A program made the position numbers and the translations under genes. A stretch of 64,000 nt of DNA from Gordius sp. MW1 (Eukaryota > Nematomorpha > Gordioida > Gordea > Gordiidae): positions 16,638,001 to 16,702,000 of the forward strand of contig OZ038530.1 in the NCBI GenBank assembly GCA_964036665.1, given 5' to 3'. The notes under the pieces are model-generated. The model did no database searches. It was not told the DNA's origin and worked only from the letters and a program-made list of their open reading frames with translations. Positions 46,503 through 57,407 of this stretch are shown one piece after another; the first letter of the stretch is position 1, and every line of letters begins with the position of its first letter.

Positions 46503-47247
46503 TAGAGGTGTGCACGGATCAATCCGATCCGTTCGAACTCGGATCGGATCAACATTTTAATTTTGGAAGTCGGATCAACATCTTATTTAAGTCGGATCGG
46601 ATCGGATTTTCAAATTTAAAATAAACAATAATAAGTTAATTAAATTAATAATTTTTAGTATACCTTTTCATAATTATCTTTGCATTCTTTTTTTACTTTA
46701 CCATTTTTGATACCCAATACCACCTCTCACCTTATGAAATCTCAATTTACCTTTCATTAAAAAATGAAGATTGCAAATATGATTCAACAAAAGATTTGCT
46801 GAAATGGTGGTATCAAACAGTCCTGCCAAGGCTTTATAAGCTGGCAAATAAAGTTTTAGCTGTATCTGCTACCTCTACCACTTTGGAAAGAAATTTCTCG
46901 GTGGCTGGAAGAACATTAGAAGAAAGAAGAACGCGAATTAAACCAGAAAATTTAGATTCTTTATTATTTTTATATGATAATATGGTTAGTCAAATAAAAT
47001 TTTTTATTTATTTCAGGTCTATTAAAATTGCTATACCTTAGTTTTATGTATTTTGAATTTAATCATCAATAAAAAGTTCTGTTCGTAAAATGTTAATTTA
47101 AAAATTTCGGATCGGATTGGATTTAGATTTTTAAAAACTCGGATCGGATCGGATTTAGATTTTAAAAAACTCGGATCGGATCGGATATAAAATTTTTCAA
47201 AAACTCCTCGGATCGGATTAAAAAAATTTGATCCGTGCACACCTCTA
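46503..47247 (+). mobile_element. hAT-type element with ggatcggat repeats and transposase tail
   Basis: The termini tagaggtgtgcacggatcaa and ttgatccgtgcacacctcta are inverted. The target duplications attaacat (46495-46502) and atttacat (47248-47255) agree at 7 of 8 bases. Both ends carry tandem ctcggatcggatcggat words. At 46796-46985 the plus frame encodes the hAT dimerisation domain: VLAVSATSTTLERNFSVAGR, then RRTRIKPENLDSLLFLYDN. The N-terminal catalytic part is missing, so it is internally deleted. Confidence 0.92.
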
Positions 47248-47704
47248 ATTTACATATACGACAGATATATAAAACTGGGTCGCGAAAAAATATTTAGTTC
47301 CTATTGGGCATATTTATTTTGTGGTTTACCTATTATTGACTTTTACATAAAAAAAGAAACATTGTATCATGCAGATTAAGGTAAGTCATTTTTAACAAGG
47401 CTTTTCCTGTTTTTAATTATAGTATCAAAAAGTTTTGTTGAAAAAATGGCAGTCTTTATTTAATATGTAAAATAATATTTAATTAATTGATACTATCTTA
47501 ACCAAATATTAATAGTTCTTTATAAGAGCGCAAAAGTAAAAATTTTTAGTATTAGTACTGTTTGTTAAATGTATAAATGCTAGTGCTGTAAACATTTGTA
47601 AAAAAGTCGAACGCGTTCAACGTTGATTGACAAAAATCGAACGCGTTCACGTTCGTTCAAAATTTTATGATAATTTTCTTTAGGGTGTTATTTAAATGCA
47701 TAGT

Positions 47705-47905
47705 GAAAAATTCCATAATGCTCAGTTGTTTGTGCTCAGTTTTTAATTCAACTTGCTCAGATTTTTATTTTTTTAAGCTCAGATTTTAATTAAAAAGTGC
47801 TCAGTTTTTTTGTAAACAAATGTTCAGTAATTTTTCAAAAAATGTTCAGTTTTTTTTCAAAAAAATATTTCGTTTTTTTTCAAAATATGCTCAGTTGTTA
47901 TTAAA
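47705..47905 (+). repeat. Reiterated gctcagttttt words
   Basis: About eight irregular copies of (t)gctcag/gttcag followed by a T-run and caa, at 15-35 bp spacing. No coding value. It lies just inside the left end of the large hAT unit. Confidence 0.55.
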
Positions 47906-48180
47906 ATCAGTAAATCTAACCCCCTTGCCTATATTACATTTTGCCTATATTACATTTTGCACAGAAGTGTTATTGAGCTGTGGAAACGCTAGAGAGCTTT
48001 AATAATAGTTATAAATTATTCATTTAAATCGCGTATTGTCTATATTAAGTACATAAATCAAAGTATATTAAAAACAAACAAAATGATGCCTTTAATAATC
48101 ATTTATTAAAATAATATATATAAAAACCTAATAAAATGTTATAGCTGCTATATATAAGTGATATAACCAAAAAATATTTT

Positions 48181-48263
48181 GAGGTGTAATAGCTCAGTGC
48201 ATTGAACGTCTGACTAGCAGCTTTAATAGCTCGTACCTCGCAGGTTCGACACCCGCACCTATC
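48181..48263 (+). other. tRNA-like segment (pseudo-tRNA or SINE head)
   Basis: Contains an A-box-like tagctcagtgcattga and a perfect B-box-like ggttcgacacc 46 bp on. The outer bases gaggtg and cacct can pair as an acceptor remnant. I could not fit an anticodon stem, so a working tRNA is unlikely; a Pol III-type repeat head is more probable. Confidence 0.35.
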
Positions 48264-49104
48264 TCGTTTTAATTAAAAATTAAAACCACTTTGCATAAAA
48301 AAACTTGGCAAGTATAATTAATCTCTGAGCAAATAAATAAAAATCTGAACATTTAATAAAAAATTTAACATTTAATTCAAAACTTGGCAAATTGAATAAA
48401 AAACTTGGAATTGGAAAATGGCAATAAAAACTTTGCACTTTGAATAAAAAACTATGCAAAATAATTTGTTCTCTTTTCTTTATAATTTAATATAAATAAA
48501 TGCTTATATTTTTCAACACAATATATTAGGCATGATAAAAAACAATAGGTTTATTTCGATAATATAACAGAGCGAATATAAGATTTTTTATTTGTTAAAT
48601 TTCTTATTTATTTATAATAATAATTGTTTTTCAAAATTTTTGTCGAACAAACAGGAACGCTTGGCAGTTAATACAGCATTAGCTATATTAAAAACCCGCT
48701 CCACAGGGGCAGATGAGGGGATTGGAGTATTTTACTTAATAAACAAATCTTTTAAAGCAGGAAATTTATTAAAAAACATTTAATGTTTTGTCCCTGGAGA
48801 AAATTGCAATAAGATATCATCCTCCAATCCGCCCTCTACTTCCTCTTTAAAAAAACGATATTTCGGAATCGACAGTTCTTTCATTATCAATTCTAGGGGT
48901 TTCAAACCTTTTTTTCAATAAAACTAAAAGTTTATTCTTTTTTACATTTAGTAATTATTGAATGGTCCTTTATATGAAATGAGTGGAAAATATTTATCAT
49001 ATTTTGGTCATGGTAATGTCAATTCATTTGCTGATTTTTAATATTCAGAATCTGAAGATGACGACGATTTTATAATATGATTGTCCCTATTAACCTATAA
49101 ATTA

Positions 49105-49310
49105 AATATAATTAAAACTCGGGCCTTCGGCCCTCGTGGGAAGGGGGAGAAGGGAAGGGAAGAAAGGAAGGGAAGGGAAGAGGGGAAGGGAAGGGGGGAC
49201 GACTCATCTGTACTTCGTATAAATGTATCATATTTGCTATGCAATTTATGGGCGAGAAAGGTGGGAAGGGGCGAGAATGCCTATAGGGGGGTATTAAATG
49301 CCTAATGATT
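49105..49310 (+). repeat. Purine-rich block shared with 8320-8511 (inverted)
   Basis: Runs of gaaggggaagggaagg are preceded by a gggccttcggccc hairpin and followed by atatttgctatgcaatttat and ggcgagaatgcctata. The complement of this arrangement occurs at 8320-8480. The plus-strand frame here is low-complexity and not a gene. Confidence 0.65.
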
Positions 49311-49554
49311 AATTAATTATTTATACAAATTTTCGATTATAGGCAAAATGTAATATAGGCAAAATGTAATATAGGCAAGGGTTAGGGTTAGATTTAGTGT
49401 TTGCTTTTAGTTGCGTATTACATTAGTTTTTATGGCCTTTAGTGATTATGGGTCTAAGAAACATTATATTATAAAACAACACAATGTTAAGAATTTGCAG
49501 AATTGTTGGGAAATTTTTTGTTGAATTTGAACAATTTTTAATTAAAAAAATCAA

Positions 49555-50525
49555 AAATTTGGCCAATGGTCACTTTTTCTCTATTGGTCAGTACCAACAG
49601 ATACTCTATAAGTCAATGATAGCCAAAAAAAACGGAAAAAAAATTTTGATGCTCACTTTGGCCAATGGTCATTTTTTTCCATTGGTCAGCAGCCAGCACA
49701 CGGTAAAAGTGGATATAAATTCATAAGAGTAAAAAAAAACGAAAAAAAATTTTCGAATCACATTTTGGCCAATGGTCATTTTTTCCATTGGTCAGCAGCC
49801 AGGACACGGTGAAAGTGGATATAAATTCATAATAGTCAAAAAAAAAACGAAAAAAAAGTTTTCGAATCACATTTTGGCCAATGGTCATTTTATAACATTG
49901 GTCAGCAGCCAGCGGACGGCCAAAAAGTCATAATAGCAATGGTAGAAACAGGAACAATCATAATAATCAAAAAAAACGAAAAAAATAATTTCGATTCACA
50001 TTTTGGCCAATGGTCATTTTTTTCATTGGTCAGCAGCCAGCGGACGGCCAAAAAGTCATAATAGCAATGGTAGTAACAGGAACAATCATAATAGTCAAAA
50101 AAGACGAAAAAAATAATTTCAATTCACATTTTAACCAATGGTCATTTTTTTCATTGGTCAGCAGCCAACGGACGGCCAAAAAGTCTTATTATCAATGATA
50201 GTAACAAGAACAATCAGAAGAGTCAAAAAAACTCCGGGATTCTAACCCAAAAACTAGATAAATTGCATAGCAATTAGAAGTAAACAACTTTTATTTATGT
50301 TTATTATATAACATTGGTCAGCAGCCAGCGGACGGCCAAAAAGTCATAATAGCAATGGTAGAAACAGGAACAATCATAATAATCAAAAAAAACGAAAAAA
50401 ATAATTTCGATTCACATTTTGGCCAATGGTCATTTTTTTCATTGTTCAGCAGCCAGCGGACGGCCAAAAATTATTATTATCAATGATAGTAACAAGAACA
50501 ATCATAAGAGTCAAAAAAACTGATT
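49555..50525 (+). repeat. Tandem array with ccaatggtca...cattggtca stems
   Basis: About seven copies of a unit of 98-130 bp starting near 49561, 49659, 49768, 49875, 50004, 50134 and 50423. Each has the inverted pair ccaatggtca/cattggtca, then gcagccagcggacggcc, caaaaagtcataat and an A-rich tail (aaaaaaacgaaaaaa). The complement of one unit appears near 8040-8130. Confidence 0.85.
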
Positions 50526-50529
50526 CTAA

Positions 50530-51000
50530 CCCCAAAACTAGTTAAATTGCATAGCAATTAAAAGTAAACAACTTTTATTTATGTTTATTATATAACTAGT
50601 TAAATTGCATAGCAATTAAAAGTAAACAACTTTTATTTATGTTTATTATATAATAGATAATTTAACAAATTTTATATATAACACACCGAGGGAGATAGAG
50701 ATGAGGGGTGGGGCACCTCTTAAGCATGAGATAGAGATGAGGGGTGGGGCACCTCTTTCTCATGCATTAATTTAAAAAAGCGATAACCTAATATACCCAA
50801 TGCAAATAGATAGGGAGGACAACGGACAACGGACGGACAACGGACAACCAAAAACGAGCCCATAAATTGCATAGCAATTAATAATATCAAATTAATAAAC
50901 TTTAATCTTATCTTCACGTTATGGTATGTTAAAAATATTTCGGAATGGTTTTTGGGCAACCGTCCGACACAAAAATAAATTGCATAGCAATTAATAACCA
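50530..51000 (+). repeat. Repeated aaattgcatagcaatt segments
   Basis: The word aaattgcatagcaatt occurs at about 50268, 50549, 50603, 50864 and 50978, twice with the same downstream 45 bp (aaagtaaacaacttttattt). A duplicated 32-bp segment with gagatagagatgagggg lies at 50691-50756. Outside this block the word is found at 8370 and 7452 (inverted). Confidence 0.65.
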
Positions 51001-51299
51001 AATCCAAATTCTTTCTGAGATAACCCAATCACAATGAGAGGTAAAATTTTAAAATGAATCTAGTGCAAAATGTGATAAGTAAATACATATTATCAAATAA
51101 ATCACTAACCCTAGCCTTTGCCTATATTACATTTTGCCTATATTACATGAAATTTACAAAATAAACGATAATAATATTGGAAAACTTACCAAACGCGGAG
51201 GGTTCAGTCACACTTATAACTGCGCATGCGCATAAGTAATTCTTGCCTCTGTATTACATTTTGCCTATATTACATTTTTGCACAGAAGTGTTTTAAAAT

Positions 51300-52215
51300 A
51301 ACTGAATTACAAACAAGACTTTAAAACTAAATTTTATATTTACAATGAATAATAATTATTAAAAGTTTTGTTGAATAACAATTAAAAATAAGTAATTTTT
51401 TTTTAGTTTAAACATTATAATATTACTAATTATATATATATTAGCATCTAAGTTTAAATTTAAATATAAACTTTATAATTTGATGAACTAAATCAAATTT
51501 ATAATTGAATGTTAGATAATTGTATGTGAATCACTTCCGCATTAGATATATGCCATTTTATACAATCTTTTTGCATAATTCATTGTATATAATGATATCC
51601 TATAACATTTCCAAACAGAAGGAAATAGTCTTAATATATAATAACAAACATTATCTATTTAAATTCTAAGATAACCGAATCAAAATGAGAGGCAAAATTT
51701 CAAAATAAATTTGAAGTTTTTTCGAATAATTATTAATATTAAGTACTTTTTGTAAGTTTAGACATTATAATATTCCTAATTGTATATATTAGAATGTAAA
51801 CTTTATTATTCATTGATGAATTGAAATACAGTTATAATTGTATGTTATATAATTGAATGTTAATCCCTTCCACATTATAAACATAGCATTTTTATACAAT
51901 ATTTTACATACCCATCATTTATAATGATATCCTATACCTTTAGGGATATGTTCAGCAAACTTTGCAAGAGCAAAGCCAATATGTCAGAATCAACATTTAA
52001 TTTAAGATAAATAATAAATATTTAAAGTTTTTTGAATAATTATTAATACTAAGTACTTTTTTTAGGTTTAGACATTATAATATAACTAATTGTATAGATT
52101 AGAATGTAAACTTTATTTATAAAGGAATTGAAATATAGTTATAATTGTATGTTATATTATTGAATGTTAATCACTTCCACATTATCTTTTTTTAAGTTTA
52201 AACATTATAACTTGC
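51300..52215 (+). repeat. Three diverged tandem copies of a unit of about 310-350 bp
   Basis: Copies begin near 51360, 51714 and 52024. They share gttttttgaataattatta, agtttagacattataatat and aatgttaatcacttccacat words. Non-coding, AT-rich satellite-like DNA inside the large hAT unit. Confidence 0.65.
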
Positions 52216-52990
52216 AATACTTCAAACAATCTGAATAACATTAAGTCTTAATGCATGTTATTAATTTTCAATCTTAATATTTTAAAAATCATCATTACCT
52301 ACTTGCAATACTTCTAATAACACTTTAATTAAAGGTATTAACAAATTAGGTTCTCTTGAAGATACATTTATTGCTATTAGCTCTTCAAGGATTTCAAGAC
52401 AATTATTAAAGTAAATCCCTTTAGATATTAGTTTTAATATAATTTTTAGCTAATGATCTTGAATTTTTGAAATCAAACACCAAAACCAAATTAAATTTGC
52501 TTCACATCTCTCAGAGGAAGAGAGTTTATTCCATAAATAAATAAGACTAACTTATAAGTGATAATATTAGTAGGCTTATATGGCTTTATAATGATATTTA
52601 TAATCCTTTAACTTTATGTTTTTATATTAATGCCTCATCCTGTGTTCTCAAAAACTTGACTCCTTTTTATAAGATGTATCTGATTTACAATAAAATGATA
52701 ATATAATTTAGATTGGTTTGAAATCAACAAATATTATTCTTTGCATGTATGACAGTCGTTAGATAGTCTATTTTAACATAGGTGTATTCAGAAAATTATT
52801 AACCTTAAAGAGTAAATCTCAATCATTATAACACTTATCTTATTTTAACATAGTGATTATAACACTTACAAAAATTATTTAATATTACAACTATTATCCT
52901 AATTAATTCCTATTATGTATATTTATTACAACACCAATATTATATTCATCTATTTATAAATTTCTGTTAACATCTTTAGCAATTGCCTCT

Positions 52991-53249
52991 ATTGGGAGGG
53001 GAGACTCTTTATTGAAGGTATATAATAAGTGAGGTAAAAGAAAAGAGTTCGAAGAGTAATGAAGTGAATTAAACGCCTTTAAATAATCGCGAATCAATTG
53101 AATAAATCAATTACATTTAATGGTGAATGCGAGTTATATGTGATTGGTCAATTAACGTCGCGAAGTAGTAAGGTAATGTAAATGAGTCAATTAAGTTTCA
53201 AGATAAAGTAATATGCCGCGAGCAAAATAGTAATTGACGCAACACTACA
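52991..53249 (-). mobile_element. Solo LTR, 259 bp
   Basis: On the minus strand it starts TGTAGTGTTGCG, has an AATAAA-type signal near its end and finishes CTCCCAAT. A 5-bp duplication cctct flanks it (52986-52990 and 53250-53254), and its target is the tandem unit seen uninterrupted at 53515. The element's family cannot be told from an LTR alone. Relic of LTR-LTR recombination. Confidence 0.55.
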
Positions 53250-53685
53250 CCTCTAATGTATAATCATTTAAGCACAAAACTACTAAATCCATCTCTTTAA
53301 TTATATTGCTGTCTTTATATATTTATTCTTATTAGATATAACTATCAGAACACTTACAAAATTGTTTGAATTATTTTTTTAGTAATATTTATAAATGTTA
53401 ATACTATAGCAAAAAAATCTTATCTACATATGATCATTACAATACTTAAAAAATGTTATAAATAATGTTTATTAATAATTACAACATTTATATTAATCTG
53501 TTTATAATTATCTATTAATATCTTTAGCAATTGCCTCTAATGTATAATCATTTAAACACAAAACTACTATATCCATCTCTTTAATAATATTGCTGTCTTT
53601 ATATATATATTCTTATTAGATATAACTATAAGAACACTTACAAAATTGTTTGAATTATTTGTTAAGTAATATTTATAAATGTTAA

Positions 53686-54111
53686 TGTCGTATATGTCGT
53701 CTGTCATATACGTTTTAAATATCTGTGGTGTGGGAGAGAGGGGTGGGATAGCAGTCAGATGCAAGGGGAATTTACCAGATGCTAGACGATAGTAGGCTGG
53801 AGACAAAGAGGGTCTAAGAAGAATAACGTAAGGGACGCAAGGGAGAGTAACAACTGGCGCAGAGAATAACAACTGGCGCAAGGGCTCAGTGAAGAGGGGA
53901 ATCATTATCAGAGACAAAGAACACACATCATCGAACATCATTCAAGGATTAATTAATTCCCCTCGTAAAAACATGTTGTAAATCGGTAGGCATATTATTT
54001 TTGTTATTATCCTGATTACGAACATCGTCTGTATAAGAATTTGAGTTGATTTATAAAAAAGATCGTATCCGAAAGTGAATAATCAACGTGTAGTAAATTG
54101 GATACTTAATA
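53686..54111 (+). repeat. 5' LTR of the 53686-57407 element
   Basis: Starts TGTCGTATATG and ends GGATACTTAATA. It contains a small internal direct repeat (ataacaactggcgcaagg-like, twice). It ends in TA rather than the usual CA. Confidence 0.9.
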
Positions 54112-54393
54112 TTGGCGCCCAACGTTAATTGAACCCCCCCAGCACCCGTTAAAATTTGAAAGGCGAGATTTATTCTACGATAGGAAGGAGATTATTCTGG
54201 GACTAATAAACCGGGACAAAATTAGGACGGAATTTGTAACTTATTCTAGGATACAAGTTACAACTAAGTAAGTTGATGCTAAAGATTTATGTTTATGTTC
54301 TCATAGTTGTACTTATTTTATTAAATTGGGCGATAATTAAGAAGAAGTTGTGTCGATTGGTATTAAAGGTTGTAATTAAGTTTCTCTTGTACA

Positions 54394-54681
54394 ATGTATA
54401 TTAAGCATGGGTATGTAGCGGAGTACTATGTATATATTAGTTGTTTTTGTATAGGGTTTACTGTTAACGTAATTTTGAATTGCATAATTGCATGTTGTAA
54501 ACGATGTGAGGCATGCCGTGGAGATAAGAGGAATAGGAATTGGGTAGCTAAATGCTACAAATGTGGAGAGATGGGGCATGAGACACGATCATGTCCGGTA
54601 AATAATCAAGAGTTGGTATGTTTCTTATGTCGAGGGGAGGGGCATAGGGCGAGGGAATGCCCTAGGCGTGCACAAGCGTGA
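54394..54681 (+). CDS. Zinc-knuckle (nucleocapsid-like) frame in the LTR element
   Basis: A 95-residue frame whose C-terminal part has two CCHC knuckles, CYKCGEMGHETRSC and CFLCRGEGHRAREC, with exact C-x2-C-x4-H-x4-C spacing and basic linkers. Such paired knuckles bind RNA in the nucleocapsid part of gag. The N-terminal part is hydrophobic and rich in Cys and Ile, with no capsid homology that I can see. It may be the tail of a gag whose other parts are absent. The start codon is uncertain. Confidence 0.6.
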   Translation: MYIKHGYVAEYYVYISCFCIGFTVNVILNCIIACCKRCEACRGDKRNRNWVAKCYKCGEMGHETRSCPVNNQELVCFLCRGEGHRARECPRRAQA

Positions 54682-54744
54682 CTTTTAAGGAGCCAGGGTG
54701 TACTCCGTTAATGGGTTAGACGGAGCACCGTATATTGTAAAGAT

Positions 54745-55689
54745 ATGGTTTGCTCGTTTATTCGATATATTAAATTTTTTTTGCATGCGATATTCTTAAT
54801 TATATTTAAAATGTTTAAATTTGTCATAGATGTACTCCGATATGGGGTAAGACGGGTCATAGGATTTTGTAAACTTATTACTCGTTGTCTCTTTTGGTAT
54901 AGTAAAATTTTATTGCATGTGATATTCGTAGTTATATTTAAAGTGTTTAAATTTGTCATAGATGCATATATATATTGTATGCAGCAGGAGTTACGTTTAT
55001 ATGGTAGGATTGGGAGAAGTTCATATAAATTAGGGGCGTATCTACTTAGTTCCCTTAAAATTTTGAGTCTTAACGTGTTGTGGTTAAGTGTTTATTTAAT
55101 TGGTGTTCTGTATAATGCGGTGGTTTTAGTCATATATTGGACTATTAATAGCAGGGCCAGGTGCTGTTGCATATGTTTTTCTTATTTTGTAAAATACATA
55201 AGTGCAGTAGGGAGGGCAGTTAGCAAATATAGGAAAAAGAATTGTTTTATGCTTAATAAGCGACAGGGGTGGGAAATGGTCGCTAGAGTGTTAACACTTA
55301 GGAGGAGAGGGATGTCTATATGTGGCTTGTCACTGGGCAATAAAAGGGGAAAAAGTAAGGGAAACAACAATCCAGTCAATATTAGGGAAGGTCAGGGTCC
55401 CGGAGTAACTGTAGTATGGCGTGTACCCTGTAAATGGGAAAAGGGGGTCGGCAGAAAGACAGTTGTGGGATCAATAAAAGTTATTGCAAACAAAACATTA
55501 GCGGTATATGGTAGGATAGCGGGATGGAAAGGGGCGAGTAAGAAGAAGGGTGACTGTCCGGAAGATGGCAGGCATTGTGTTACTTATGATAAGGGTTACA
55601 TATTTTTTCACTTTCATAAAAAGAAAGTGTTGGGGGGAAATTATTTATGTTTCATACTATATGATCGCCTATCTATCTATCATTTTTAA
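54745..55689 (+). CDS. Unidentified multi-span membrane-like frame in the LTR element
   Basis: A 314-residue frame starting MVCSFIRYIKFFLHAIFLII, open to the TAA at 55687. The first 150 residues hold about four or five hydrophobic stretches. Two of them are an internal repeat: FLHAIFLIIFKMFKFVIDV and LLHVIFVVIFKVFKFVIDA, about 50 residues apart. A Cys-rich segment (RARCCCICFSYF) follows, then a basic half rich in Lys, Gly and Arg. It resembles neither gag nor pol; an accessory or envelope-like role is only a guess. The long uninterrupted frame in a near-identical-LTR element argues for coding, though AT-rich bias could inflate hydrophobicity. Confidence 0.5.
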   Translation: MVCSFIRYIKFFLHAIFLIIFKMFKFVIDVLRYGVRRVIGFCKLITRCLFWYSKILLHVIFVVIFKVFKFVIDAYIYCMQQELRLYGRIGRSSYKLGAYLLSSLKILSLNVLWLSVYLIGVLYNAVVLVIYWTINSRARCCCICFSYFVKYISAVGRAVSKYRKKNCFMLNKRQGWEMVARVLTLRRRGMSICGLSLGNKRGKSKGNNNPVNIREGQGPGVTVVWRVPCKWEKGVGRKTVVGSIKVIANKTLAVYGRIAGWKGASKKKGDCPEDGRHCVTYDKGYIFFHFHKKKVLGGNYLCFILYDRLSIYHF

Positions 55690-55786
55690 TTTTACTCTAC
55701 CGCTAGCTTACTCTATTCTACCTAACTGTTTCCTATTTGTCTCTCATTCATTTATCTAAATCTTTCCTACGTATCTCTCATTCATT

Positions 55787-56164
55787 ATAAAAAAAAAAAA
55801 AAAAAAAAAATATATACAAAGAAAAAATATATACAAAAAAAAAAAAATTAAAAAAAATAAAAAAAAAAATAAAAAAAAAAAAAAAAAAAAAAATAAAAAA
55901 AAAAAAAAAAAAATAAAAAATAAAAAATAAAAAAAAAAATAAAAAAAAAAAAAAAAAAAAAAGAGGTAATGTATATTTCTCATTTTAGCGATGTTGCAAG
56001 ATATTATGTACAGAATTATAACATAAGAATTGTATTGTTAACTTCGGATATAACATTTTATATATGATCGCAGAATGGAAGAACTAATATTGTTGTATTG
56101 ATATATATATTGGTGTTCTATGTATACTCATTCCCTAAAAAAAAAAAAAAAAAAAAATAATAAT

Positions 56165-56187
<23 letters not shown>
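55787..56187 (+). repeat. Long A-rich tracts inside the LTR element
   Basis: About 175 bp of nearly pure A with occasional T, G or C (55787-55962), then 160 bp of ordinary sequence, then a second A-tract (56138-56187). They lie 3' of the long frame. The lengths may be assembly-sensitive. Confidence 0.85.
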
Positions 56188-56196
<9 letters not shown>

Positions 56197-56981
56197 GAAG
56201 GGGAAGTGAAGTATTGTTGAGTTATTATATGTTTACTCTAGTAGTATTTCGATGTATATGTGTACGCTCGGGGACGAAAAATTAATAGTTCTGTGGTCTG
56301 TAAATCCCCTGTTGTATGGATGTGTGGGGGTACTACTTCGATGTTGTATTAATATTCTCGTAATTAGTTACTTATATGTGGATGGATTATAATATTTTCG
56401 TTTTATATTAATTTTATCATATTTTTATTATATATTTTATTTACATAATTTTTATTGTATATTTATATTATTATATGTTTGAGTTTATAATGTTCTCCTT
56501 CTGTGTATGTTTATATCACACCGTTCGTGAGGATGTAGTGGTTGTCGATGTAAAACCGTAAGATGTATAACGATGTATGTGAAATAGTGTGTTACGTCGT
56601 GATGTATATCAGAGCATGTATATTAATTGAATAATCAACGTGTAGTAAATTGGATACTTAATATTGTTTATTGTATATTTATAGTCTTATATGTTTTATG
56701 GTGTATGTAAACTCTCATTCGGGTTATGTATGGGTATAACATTGATCGGGTATCGTTAGTGAATATTGAGGGAAGTTGTCTAAGGATGTGTAGTGTTGAA
56801 TGTGAAATAGCGCAGTTGTGTCGCTGTTTGTATAACGGAAAGTGTTAGTATCGAATTAAAATTATGTGATAATAATGTAGCTTTGTATATCGCGCGCTAT
56901 AACGGTACGGAAGAGGTCAACAAATGAAAGGGTGTGAAAAAGGTCAGCAAGAGAAAAAGAAAAGGAAGTAAAAAGAGGAGA

Positions 56982-57407
56982 TGTCGTATATGTCGTCTGT
57001 CATATACGTTTTAAATATCTGTGGTGTGGGAGAGAGGGGTGGGATAGCAGTCAGATGCAAGGGGAATTTACCAGATGCTAGACGATAGTAGGCTGGAGAC
57101 AAAGAGGGTCTAAGAAGAATAACGTAAGGGACGCAAGGGAGAGTAACAACTGGCGCAGAGAATAACAACTGGCGCAAGGGCTCAGTGAAGAGGGGAATCA
57201 TTATCAGAGACAAAGAACACACATCATCGAACATCATTCAAGGATTAATTAATTCCCCTCGTAAAAACATGTTGTAAATCGGTAGGCATATTATTTTTGT
57301 TATTATCCTGATTACGAACATCGTCTGTATAAGAATTTGAGTTGATTTATAATAAAGATCGTATCCGAAAGTGAATAATCAACGTGTAGTAAATTGGATA
57401 CTTAATA
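56982..57407 (+). repeat. 3' LTR of the 53686-57407 element
   Basis: Same 426-bp sequence as the 5' LTR apart from one base near its end (ataataaag against ataaaaaag). It is preceded by the purine-rich priming tract. Confidence 0.9.

Larger units (their letters stand above)
53686..57407 (+). mobile_element. Young non-autonomous LTR retrotransposon, 3.7 kb
   Basis: Two 426-bp LTRs (53686-54111 and 56982-57407) differ at a single base by my reading, so the insertion is recent. A 5-bp target duplication gttaa flanks it (53681-53685 and 57408-57412). A primer-binding site tggcgcccaacg starts at 54113 and resembles a tRNA-Lys-type site. A purine-rich tract precedes the 3' LTR (56950-56981). The structure looks whole, but no protease, reverse transcriptase or integrase is present, so it must move with help from another element. 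It contains two frames (54394-54681 and 54745-55689) and long A-rich tracts. Confidence 0.9.

Noticed and set aside
48181-48263. Functional tRNA gene
   Set aside because: A and B boxes are present, but an anticodon stem-loop and a complete acceptor stem could not be fitted.
53567-53941. Minus-strand frame over the 5' LTR (and 56944-57237 over the 3' LTR)
   Set aside because: Identical by virtue of the LTR repeat and antisense to the element; no domain.
55756-55983. Phe-rich minus-strand frame
   Set aside because: Simple translation of the A-rich tract.
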